Positions 37,701-46,400 of a DNA stretch of 64,000 nucleotides are shown here, piece by piece (position 1 is the first letter of the stretch; the number at the start of each line of letters is the position of its first letter). Both the position numbers and the translations under genes were made by a program. The notes under the pieces were generated by a model. It saw only the letters and a list, made by a program, of their open reading frames with translations. It was not told the DNA's origin and ran no database searches. Source of the DNA: Streptomyces sp. TG1A-8 (GTDB lineage: Bacteria; Actinomycetota; Actinomycetes; Streptomycetales; Streptomycetaceae); contig NZ_JASTLB010000001.1 of assembly GCF_030499535.1 (NCBI RefSeq), forward strand, positions 6,014,001 through 6,078,000. The letters run 5' to 3'.

Positions 37701-37883
37701 GGGAGCCCGGCCGGACAGGGCGGCCGCGGGTGACGCCGCGGGACGCCCGGGGGCGGCCACCCGCTCGGCCAGGGTGAGCGCGGGGGCCCACCAGGCGGGC
37801 GGCAGGTGCGCGCTCCGGGGGGTCGGAAGGGCGGCTGGTTCGGTCACGGGAAGAAGGTCGCAGACGCCGTGCGACCCCCACAT
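34749..37883 (-). CDS. LanM-like class II lanthipeptide synthetase with altered cyclase site
   Basis: LanM enzymes phosphorylate and eliminate Ser/Thr in a precursor, then cyclise Cys onto the dehydro residues. The dehydratase half is recognisable: GSRAVYKPRSLEHHALLDDL, then DGADMHYENVIACAGQPVLV and VDAETLLHTG. The C-terminal LanC-like half keeps the barrel repeats (GLAQGYSGVALFLAQAG, GAYDGLGGILYCL, GLLTGLAGIGYGLLRLG). Yet where zinc ligands are expected it reads ASWTTGLPG (usual SWCHGAPG) and LSPGHGVFG (usual LCHGxxGN), so both cysteines are absent. I use ATG 37883 with GGGGGAC ahead (1044 residues); GTG 37847 is the alternative. No transporter or protease gene accompanies it. Confidence 0.87.
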   Translation of the reverse strand: MWGSHGVCDLLPVTEPAALPTPRSAHLPPAWWAPALTLAERVAAPGRPAASPAAALSGRAPWAAGDTVGFAARLAHLGLDESAVAALAGEAPGHLAARTGTPRWAGYVEQAVDLAAHDARLPLPGGATGPEVFAPVVAPLAAPASTALDRRLEPLPAAERHVLRTSFERWLLDRLARLAGRTLVRELDRARRAGRLAGAGPRERFAAFCAATGAPDGLRTLFTAYPVLARMLGQTALDAADAVAELGLRLLADRADLTAVLFGGRDPGPLARIELGCGDAHRGGRSVAVLGFADGSRAVYKPRSLEHHALLDDLTAWLAGRVPGLELRTPRTVRRDDHGWLEFIEHRWCGTVTEADAFYRRQGALLALLYAVDGADMHYENVIACAGQPVLVDAETLLHTGLPQATTAGADPAADALQASVHRTCLLPHLLIGEHGALDISALGRAEEGTYPSEGLRWEDTGLDTMRVTRGPVTSPAAQNQPLPGGPRLAGADHRAALLEGFRTAYAAVRAHGGELAADDGPLALRADSPARLIVRSTRLYATLLEESTHPALLGDALARDAVFAVLWTESVHDPARQRLVEHETADLWRGDVPLFAHRPSGTGVRTADGTWLPGLLPVPALTAVRAKIARMDEVDCHDQEWIVSATLAARDAGSPLRRPRSALLPACPPAVAAEPSRLLAAACGIADEIAARTVRSGGRANWLGLERLPGGHWSVLPMGAGLAQGYSGVALFLAQAGLLAGAERYTVLAREAVRPLPTLLKTLAADPELCATVGPGAYDGLGGILYCLVRLSVVLDPELAESLPDALTALGHAVAACADPGLAGGAAGALAAAVAAHAGGAYQALDLADAVADGLAPAVARGGGTAGFAEGDAGIGWALSRHADQRADGDGHAAVATSLLRSSLTAAGDAPLDASWTTGLPGIAAAAAHLPGAEGLSGRLSALCDDADLSPGHGVFGALEALSVLADRGDATASAALARHTGRVLATVEAREHRCATPDQVPSPGLLTGLAGIGYGLLRLGFPTLVPSALLLGHCRTGPLPAR

Positions 37884-38310
37884 GGGGGTACGTCCCCCAT
37901 ATTGTGCGCGGGCCCCCGCCCGGCGGGTGGGGGCCCGCCCCCCGCGCACCGGTCCCGGTCCCGGCCGCGTCCCTGCTCGGGAGGGTGAACCAGCAGGCCA
38001 CAGCGGGTTCCCATGTTCCGGCAGAAAGGCCGCCGACCCCTCCGGGCCGCCCCGCACCCGCGTGCGGAAGCCGTGCTTCCGCGCCGCGTGCGCGGGTGGG
38101 GGATCCCCGGTGTTCGCGGCCGCGCGCCCCGTTGCCCCGGCACCGGCCGCCCGGAACGCCCCGTTCCCGGGCGGGGCCTCCCAGGGCCTCTCGCGGCCTC
38201 CCGGGACCGCCCGGCGCCACCGGTGGGCGCGGCGGTCCTCGGCCGGGTGCGGCACCCCGGCGCAAGGTACCGGGGCGCCGCGGCCCCCCGAGCCCGAAGG
38301 CGCCGGTGCG
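37884..38310. promoter_or_regulatory. Intergenic region upstream of the LanM-like gene
   Basis: This GC-rich 427-bp gap contains the promoter of the lanM-like gene. Three five-base C/G arms lie around its start: CCCCCACATGGGGG (37875-37888) overlaps the ATG and shares its G arm with GGGGGTACGTCCCCC (37884-37898). An AT-rich ATATTG follows at 37899-37904. Further right is a hairpin-forming run (about 37905-37940) and then only GC-rich sequence; I see no gene in it. Confidence 0.4.
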
Positions 38311-39051
38311 TCAGTTCCCGGCGGCGGGCAGCAGGCGCGGCTCCAGACGTTCCTCCACGGCCCGGTCGCCCTCGCGCGTCACCACGTACGCGCCTTTGCC
38401 CGCCGCCTCCGTGACGGCCTCCACCAGCCGGGTGCCGTGGTAGACGAGGCCGACCCCGTCGTCCGTGCAGTGCGCCGTCGGCAGGGTGCCGTCCGCGACC
38501 AGCCGGTGGATCAGCGGGCGGCGGCCCGGGTCGGAGTCGTAGTGCACCCCGTTGCCGTACGGCAGGAAGCCCAGGGCGTTCGTGACCGGGCGCAGGTCCG
38601 GTCCGAAGGAGTCGGTCGCGCCGCCGCGGAACCAGCAGATCGACCCGGCGCTCACCCCGCTCAGCACCACGCCCGCCCGCCAGGCGCGGCGCAGCGCGCC
38701 GTCCAGGCCGTGCACCCGCCACACCGCCAGCAGGTTGGCCACCGAGCCGCCCATCACCCACACCACGTCGTGCGCGAGGAGCGTGCCCTCCACGTCCTCG
38801 ACGTTCGGCATGGGGAACAGGTGCAGCGGCGTCAGGTCGAAGCCCGCCACCCGGGCCGCCTCGTGCATCCGCGCCGTGACGTGCTCGGCGTCCCCGACCG
38901 CCGTTCCGAGGTACAGGATGCGGGGGCGCCGGCCGTGCACGCCGGAGAGGTCAACCGCGTGGTGGACCAGGGAGTCGAACAGCACCCGGGAGCGCGGATC
39001 GGCACGATGCCCTCCGGAGGTGGCCAGGACGGTCGGCTGCGAAGCGGGCAT
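38311..39051 (-). CDS. Peptidase E / cyanophycinase-like S51 serine hydrolase
   Basis: A 246-residue protein of the type 1 glutamine-amidotransferase-like S51 family. The nucleophile elbow is VVLSGVSAGSICWFRGGATD near residue 120, with HCTDDGVGLVYHGTRLVE as the His-bearing segment. Peptidase E cleaves N-terminal aspartyl dipeptides; cyanophycinase cleaves Asp-Arg units. Because the NRPS cluster nearby is rich in Asp-type residue genes, a role in processing an Asp-containing product is conceivable but unproven. No ribosome site is obvious at ATG 39051. Confidence 0.87.
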   Translation of the reverse strand: MPASQPTVLATSGGHRADPRSRVLFDSLVHHAVDLSGVHGRRPRILYLGTAVGDAEHVTARMHEAARVAGFDLTPLHLFPMPNVEDVEGTLLAHDVVWVMGGSVANLLAVWRVHGLDGALRRAWRAGVVLSGVSAGSICWFRGGATDSFGPDLRPVTNALGFLPYGNGVHYDSDPGRRPLIHRLVADGTLPTAHCTDDGVGLVYHGTRLVEAVTEAAGKGAYVVTREGDRAVEERLEPRLLPAAGN

Positions 39052-39252
39052 GCGCGCGATCGTAACGCCTGTTCGGGCACGCCGGTGGCGAAACGGGCCC
39101 TCACCCGGCGCCGTACGCCGGCGGCCCCGTCCGCCAGAACTTGGGTGGCCGGCCCGCATCCGCCCCCGCACCGGCTCCCGTCTACTGGTGTCCGGCCGGC
39201 GGACCCCCTCCGCGGCGGCACGGGGACGTGCCGTCCCGTCCGGTGGAGCGCC

Positions 39253-39284
39253 GTCCGACTCGACACGTCCGACTCGACACGTCC
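39253..39284. repeat. Perfect 14-bp tandem repeat upstream of HTH regulator gene
   Basis: GTCCGACTCGACAC occurs twice in direct tandem (39253-39266, 39267-39280), followed by GTCC of a third copy. It lies 40-70 bp before the ATG of the regulator gene, where a promoter or autoregulatory operator would be expected. Confidence 0.7.
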
Positions 39285-39323
39285 AACAGGTGCCGTACGA
39301 CAAGACATTCAGGAGTGCAGGAC

Positions 39324-40319
39324 ATGGGGACCTCTCTGGGGATCGACTCCGTCGCTCGGAGCGTGTACCTCGCCATGGTCGACCGGCCCGGTGCCGGCGT
39401 GGCCGAGCTGGCGGAACAACTGGGGGAGACCGAGGACTGGGTCCGGGACGGGCTGGAGCGGCTGTCCGCCCTCCTGCTCGTGGTCCCCGCGGACGGCGCC
39501 ACCGGTTGGCGGCCGGTCGACCCGGAGGTCGGCCTGGCGGCGATGCTCGCCCGGCAGCAGGCCGAACTGGCCCGCCACCGGCTCCAGGTCGAGGACAGCA
39601 GGCTGGAGGTGACGCGGCTGCTGTCGGAGCACGGCCGCGGCAGCCGGTCGGGCGTGCCCGGTGTCGAGTGGCTGGCGGGCCCGGACGCCGTGTGGCGGCG
39701 CGTCGCCGACCTGGCCGAGAGCTGCGCGCAGGAGTGGCTGACCGTCGGGCCGACCGAGCGGCTCGGCACACCGGCCGTCGAGGCCGGCCGGCCGGTGGAC
39801 GAGATCCTGCACAGGCGCGGCACGCCCACGCGCACCATCGTGCTGGAGAGCGTCCGCAACGACCCCGGGACGATGGGGCGCCTGCGGTGGCGGGGCGAGC
39901 ACGCCGGCGCGGTGCGCACGCTGCCGTCGCTGCCGGTGTGGATGATCCTGTCCGACCGCACGCACGCCGTGGTGCCCGTGACCGGTGCCGCTTCCGTCAT
40001 CGGCGCCATGGTGTGCGGCGTCGAGTCGGTCACCGAGGCCTTCGCGGCGCTGTTCGCCCGACTGTGGAAGGAGGCCCAGCCGCTGACCGACGCGCGGCCC
40101 CGCACCCGCGGCAGCCTCTCGCTGCAGGAGCAGCACGTCCTGCGGCTCTGGGCGCAGGGCCTGACGGACGCCGCCGCGGCCCGCCGCATGGACGTCTCGC
40201 TGCGCACGGTGCGCCGGCTCTCCGAGAAGCTGACCGACCGGTTCGGCGCGCAGAGCCGTTTCCAGCTCGGCGCCCTGGCCATCGCCCAGGGCGGCATCCG
40301 CGTCGAGGACATGGTCTGA
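39324..40319 (+). CDS. Two-part HTH regulator, LuxR-type C-terminus
   Basis: A 331-residue regulator. The N-terminal about 70 residues resemble a TrmB-like winged helix (SVARSVYLAMVDRPGAGVAE, then LAEQLGETEDWVRDGLERLS). A middle domain follows with possible phospholipase D-like strands. The C-terminal HTH is LuxR-like (SLQEQHVLRLWAQGLTDAAA, then ARRMDVSLRTVRRLSEKLTD). AGGAGTGCAGGAC precedes the ATG. It converges on the NRPS gene across a double terminator. It is the only dedicated small regulator beside the NRPS genes, so a pathway-specific role is likely, though inferred. Confidence 0.85.
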   Translation: MGTSLGIDSVARSVYLAMVDRPGAGVAELAEQLGETEDWVRDGLERLSALLLVVPADGATGWRPVDPEVGLAAMLARQQAELARHRLQVEDSRLEVTRLLSEHGRGSRSGVPGVEWLAGPDAVWRRVADLAESCAQEWLTVGPTERLGTPAVEAGRPVDEILHRRGTPTRTIVLESVRNDPGTMGRLRWRGEHAGAVRTLPSLPVWMILSDRTHAVVPVTGAASVIGAMVCGVESVTEAFAALFARLWKEAQPLTDARPRTRGSLSLQEQHVLRLWAQGLTDAAAARRMDVSLRTVRRLSEKLTDRFGAQSRFQLGALAIAQGGIRVEDMV

Positions 40320-40356
40320 CGCCCCTCCCGCGCCTCCTCGCACGCGCCGCCGTCCA

Positions 40357-40425
40357 GGGCCGGACCCCGTCACCGGGGTCCGGCCCCTCGCGGTGCGCCC
40401 GGGGCGGGGCCGCCCCGCCCCGGGC
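40357..40425. terminator. Double terminator between regulator and NRPS
   Basis: Two perfect hairpins in series. The first has 13-bp arms GGGCCGGACCCCG at 40357-40369 and 40374-40386; the second is a GC-only stem at about 40396-40425. They lie between the converging regulator and NRPS stops and probably stop transcription from both sides. Confidence 0.8.
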
Positions 40426-40430
40426 CGTCC

Positions 40431-43400
40431 TCACCCGGCCGGCGCGAACTGCGCCGTGATCGCCGCCATCATCAGGTCCGCGATGCTCTGGGCCAGCTCC
40501 GCGGGGGTGGGGGAGTCGAACACGGTCCGCACCGGGACGTCGACCCGCAACGCCTTCCGCAGCCGCGACGCGACCTGCGTGGCGAGCAGCGAATGCCCGC
40601 CCAGCTGGAAGAAGTTGTCGTGGACGCCGATGCGCTCGATGCCCAGCAGATCCGCCCAGACGCAGACGACGGCGCGTTCGACGGTGTTGCGCGGAGCCGT
40701 GTACGCCGTCTCCAGGTCCGGCCGCCGGCTGTCCGGGAGCGGCAGCGCCGCCCGGTCCACCTTGCCGTTGGCGGTCAGCGGCAGCCGCTCCAGCACCACG
40801 AACGCCGCCGGGATCATGTAGTCGGGCAGGTGCCGTCCCAGGTGCGCGCGCAGCTCCGTCGTGCTCGGCGCGCCGGGGCCGGCGGCCACCAGGTAGGCCA
40901 CCAGCCGCTTGTCGCCGGGCACGTCCTCGCGCACGACCACGCTGACCTCGCCGATCCCCGGGTGGGTGAGCAGGTTGGCCTCGATCTCGCCCAGCTCGAT
41001 GCGGTTGCCGCGGATCTTCACCTGGTTGTCGATGCGCCGCAGGAAGTCCAGCTGCCCGTCCGGCCGCCACTTGACGAGGTCGCCGGTGCGGTAGACCCGG
41101 CTGCGCACGCCCTCGGCCTCGAACACCGTGAACCGCTCCTCGGTCAGCTCGGGCCGCCCCCGGTAGCCGCGGGCCACCTGCACGCCCCCGACGAGGAGTT
41201 CACCGGGCACCCCGACCGGCACCGGACGGCCGTGCTGGTCCACCACGAACACCAGGGTGTTGGCGACCGGCCGGCCGATCGGCGGGACGGTGTCCCCGGG
41301 CTCGGCCACCGTGGAGGTGACGATGACCGTGGTCTCGGTGGGCCCGTAGTTGTTGACCACCCGGAAGGGCAGCCGTGCCCGCGGCGGCATCCGCAGCCGG
41401 TCACCGCCGGTCAGCACGTAGTCCAGGGTGCTGTCCGGGCCCCAGGCGAGCGCGGCCAGGGACTCCAGCATCGGCGTGGACAGGAACGCGGCGTGGACGC
41501 GCTGCTCCTGGAGCCAGTCCCGCAGCAGGTGCGGGGCGAGCCGGACGTTCTCGGTGGTGGTGCAGCACGTGGCGCCGCGGGTGAGGCCCAGCCACAACTC
41601 CCACGCCGCCGCGTCGAACCCGATCCCGGCGAGCAGACCGATCCGCTGACCCGGCTCCAGCCCGTACTCGGCCGCCGTCCAGTGGATCAGGTTGACCAGA
41701 CCGCGGTGCTCGACCTGGACGCCCTTGGGGCGGCCGGTGGAGCCACTGGTGTAGATCAGGTAGGCCAGGTGGTGTGCGGCGGCGGCCGGCTCCGGGTCGG
41801 CGGCCGGTTCGCCGGCCAGCAGGTCCCCGTCCCGGTCGAGCAGCAGCAGCGGCACGCCGGACGGCAGCCGGTCCGCGTGCGCGCCGTGGGTCAGGACCAC
41901 CGGGGTCTGCGTGTCCCGCACCATGTACGCCAGCCGCTCGACGGGGTACTGCGGGTCCAGCGGCACGTACGCCGCTCCCGCCTTCAGCACGCCCAGCTCG
42001 GCCGCCACCAGGTCGGGCCCGCGTTCCAGGCACACCGTCACCGGCATGTCGGGCCGCACCCCGTACCGGGTCCGCAGGTGGTGGGCGATCCGGTTGGCGC
42101 GCGCGTTCAGCTCGCCGTAGGTCAGCGCGCCCTGGGGGCCCTCGACGGCGACGGTGTCCGGCTGCCGCGCCGCCCACCCCTCGAACAGTCCGTGCAGGGT
42201 GGCGGTGTCCGGGTAGTCGCGCGCCGTGTCGTTCCACTCGGCCACGATCCGCCGCCGCTCGGCCGGCGTGAGCAGGCACAGCTCCGACAGCCGCGCCCCG
42301 GGAGCACCGGCGACCGCGTCCAGCAGGCTGCCCAGGTGATCGGCCAGCCGGACGACCGTCTCCCGCTCGAAGAGGTCCGTACGGTACTCCAGCGTGCCGC
42401 GCAGGTCGCCGCCGGCGTCCTCGGACATCATCAGGCTGAGGTCGAACTTGGCGTCCGGCAGCGTGACCGTGAACGGCTCCACCTCCAGGCCCGGCAGGTT
42501 CCAGGCGTGGTCGTCGGGCGTGTTCTGCAGCGTGAACACGGTCTGGAACAGCGGGTTGCGGGAGGAGTCGCGGTCGGGGGCGAGCTCCTCGACGAGCCGT
42601 TCGAAGGGCAGGTCCTGGTGGTCGTAGGCGCCCAGCGCGGTGTCCTTGACGCGGTCGAGGAGCTCGGTGAAGGCCGGGTCGCCGGACAGGTCGGTGCGCA
42701 TGACGAGGGTGTTGACGAAGAAGCCGATCAGGTCCTCGGTCTCGGCGCGGTTGCGGCCCGCGATCGGGCTGCCGACGGCGATGTCGTCCTGCCGGCTGTA
42801 CTTGGCCAGCAGCACCTGGTACACCGCCAGCAGCACCATGTACAGGCTGGCGCCCCGGGCCGTGGCCGCCGCCCGCAGCCGCGCGGCCACCTCGGCCGGC
42901 ACCGCGAACTCCACGCTGTCACCGCCCCCGGGCCGGCCCGCCGGCCGGTGCCGGTCGGTCGGCAGCTCCAGCGGCTCCACCCCGGCGAGCCGCTCCCGCC
43001 AGTACGCCAGCTGCCGTTCCAGCTCGTCACCGGTCAGCCGCTCCCGCTGCCACACGGAGAAGTCCGCGTACTGCACCGGCAGCTGCGGCAGCCGCGCCGC
43101 GGCACCCGACACCGCCGCCCGGTAGCCCTCGCGCAGCTCGCGCGCCATGACCCCCTGCGACCAGCCGTCGCAGACGACGTGGTGGACCGCCAGGAGCAGG
43201 TGGGCCTCCTCGTCGGCCAGCCGCACCAGGCTCGCGCGCAGCAGCGGGCCCGACGCGAGGTCGAAGGGCCGGCCCGCCTCGGCCTCCACCAACTCCCTCG
43301 CGGCCAGCAGCCGTTCCTCCGGACCGGCGAGGTGCCGCAGGTCGTGGACCGCCGCCCGGACCGGTGCCGGCGGGTCGACCACCTGTCCCGGCCGGCCGCC

Positions 43401-46400
43401 GTCGTCGGCGACGAACCGGGTCCGCAGGGCTTCGTGCCGGGCGACCACCGCGGTCAGGGCCGCGTCCAGGGCCGCCGTGTCGAGTGCGCCGCCGACGCGC
43501 AGCGCGAACGGCACGACGTACTCGGCCCGGCCCGGCTCCAGCTGGTCCAGGAACCACAGCCGCTGCTGGGCGAAGCTCAACGGGAGCGGACCGCCCGCGC
43601 GGTCGGCGGGAGCGATGCGCTGCGCACCGCCGGTGTCCAGCTCCTCCACGACGGCCGCCAGCGCGCCCACGGTCGGCGAGGCGAACAGGGCCCGCACCGG
43701 AACCTCCACGCCCAGCTCCGCCCGCAGCCGTGAGGTCACCTGGGTGGCCAGCAGCGAGTGGCCGCCCAGCGCGAAGAAGTCGTCGTCGACCCCGGTGACC
43801 TCCGTGCCCAGCACCTCGGACCAGGCCGCCGCCACCGCCCGCTCGGCCGGCGTGCGCGGTGCCGCGCCGCCGGCGCCGCCGGTGCGGGGCTCCGGTGCGG
43901 GCAGGGCGCGCCGGTCCACCTTGCCGTTCGGCGTCAGCGGCAGCCGCTCCAGCACCACGAACGCGGACGGCACCATGTAGTCGGGCAGTTCACGGCGCAG
44001 ACGGGCGCGCAGGCCCTCCTCGGCCGGGCCGGTGCCGCCGGCCGGGACCACGTACGCCACCAGCCGCTTGTCGCCCGGGGCGTCCTCGCGGACGACCACG
44101 GTGGCGGCGGCCACCTCGGGGCCGTCCAGCAGCACCGCCTCGATCTCGCCCGGCTCGATGCGGTGGCCGCGCAGCTTGACCTGGTCGTCCAGCCGCCCGA
44201 GGAACTCCAGCCGGCCGTCGGGCAGCCAGCGCACGCGGTCGCCGGTGCGGTAGACCCGGCGGGGGGTGCCGTCGAGGTCGAGGGTGACGAAGCGCTCCGC
44301 CGTCTGCCGGGGCAGCCCCCGGTAGCCGCGGGCCAGCCCCGCGCCGCCGACGAGGAGCTCGCCCGGCACGCCGGTCGGCACCGGCCGGTCGTGCCGGTCG
44401 ACGACGTACACGACGGTGTTGCGCACCGGGCGGCCGATGGGCGGCACCGGGACGCCCGGGACGACCTCGGCGGAGGTGGTGACCACCGTGGACTCGGTCG
44501 GCCCGTAGTTGTTGACGACGCGGAAGGGCAGCCGCAGCCCGGCCGGCAGGTGCAGCGCGTCCCCGCCGGTCAGCACGTACTCCAGCGTGGTCGGCTCCGA
44601 CCAGTCCAGCGCGGCCAGCGCCTCCAGCACCGGTGTCGACACGAACGTGCCCCGCACCCGCTTCCCGGTCAGCCAGCGCTGGAGCAGCGCCGGGGTCAGC
44701 CGCACCGTGTCGTCGGGCACGCACACGGTGGCGCCCGCGGCCAGCGCGGGCCACAGCTCCCACGCGGCCGCGTCGAACCCGACACCGGCGAGCAGCGCGA
44801 CCCGCCGGCCGGGTGCCACGGCGAAGCTCTCGACCGTCCACCGCACCAGGTTCGCCAGGCTGCGGTGCTCGATCTCCACGCCCTTGGGGCGCCCGGTGGA
44901 TCCGCTGGTGTAGATGACGTAGGCCAGGTCGTCCGGGGCCGCGGCGGGCTCCGGGTCGTGCGCCGGCAGGTCCGCCAGGCGCGGCCAGTCCCGGTCGGTG
45001 AGGAACCGGGCGGGCGCCCCGGGCAGCCGCCCGGTGCGCGCGCTGTCGGTGACCACCAGCACGGCCCCGGTGTCCGCGAGCATGAAGGCGAGCCGGTCGG
45101 CCGGGTGCTCGGGGTCCAGCGGCACGTAGGCGGCGCCGGACTTCAGGACCGCGAGCAGGGCGGTGATCTGGTCGGGCCCGCGCTCCAGGCAGACGGCGAC
45201 CACCCGGCCGGGACCGGCGCCGTGCGACCGCAGGTGCCGGGCGAGCCGGTTGGCCCGCGCGTTCAGCTCGCGGTAGGTCAGCTCCCCGGTGTCCGTGAGC
45301 ACCGCGGCCGTCCCGGGCCGGGCGGCGGCGCACTGCTCGACGAGCCGGTGGACGGTCGTCCCCCCGGCCCCCGTCGCGGACGCCGTCCCGCTCCACTCGG
45401 TCAGCACCCGCCGCCGCTCGGCACCGCTCAGCACCTCCAGTTCGGACAGCCGCCGCTCCCGGCCGGTGGCCGCGGCGCGCAGCAGGGTGGTGAAGTGCCC
45501 GGCCAGCCGCTCCGCCGTGGCCGGTTCGAACAGGTCCAGGGCGAACACCAGGCTGCCGTCCAGCGAGCCGTCGGGCCGCTCGGTGAGGAACAGCGTCAGG
45601 TCGAACTTCGCCTCCTCCGCCCGCACCGCGAACGGCTCCACCACCAGGCCCGGCAGGCCCCAGGCGTTCCCGTCGGGCGTGTTCTGCAGCACGAACATGG
45701 TCTGGAACAGCGGAGTGCGCGACAGGTCCCGGTCCGGGGCCAGTTCCTCGACGAGCCGCTCGAAGGGCAGGTCCTGGTGGTCGTAGGCGCCCAGCGCGGT
45801 GTCCTTCACCCGGTCCAGCAGCTCCCCGAAGGTCGGATCGCCGGACAGGTCGGTGCGCATCACCAGGGTGTTGACGAAGAAACCGATCAGGTCCTCGGTC
45901 TCGGCACGGGTGCGGCCCGCGACCGGGCTGCCGACCGCGATGTCCTCCTGCCCGCTGTACTTGGCCATCAGCAGCTGGAACACGGCCAGCAACGACATGA
46001 ACAGGCTCGCCCCGCGCCCCGCCGCCGTCCGCCGCACCGCGTCGACCACGTCGGCGGGCACGCCGAGGGCGACCGTGCCGCCCCGGCCCGAGCGCTCGGC
46101 CGGCCGGCGGTGGTCGGCCGGCAGCTCCAGTGGCTGCACCCCGGCGAGCCGCTCCCGCCAGTACGCCGCCTGCCCGTCCAGCGCCGGCCCGTCCAGTGCC
46201 CCGCGCTGCCAGACCGCGAAGTCCGCGTACTGCACGTCCAGCGGGGCGAGCGCGGCCGGACGGCCCTCCACGGCCGCGCCGTACAGCTCCCGCAGCTCCC
46301 GCGCCAGGACGCCCTCCGACCAGCCGTCGGAGACGATGTGGTGCACCGCGACCAGCACCAGCCACTCCGCGTCGGCCGTACGCACCGCCACCGCGCGCAG

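Noticed and set aside
40593..43733. Plus-strand open frame of over 1000 codons opposite the NRPS
   Set aside because: Gln/Arg/Val/His-rich shadow of the NRPS codon pattern with no recognisable domain; the minus strand encodes clear C, A and T motifs.
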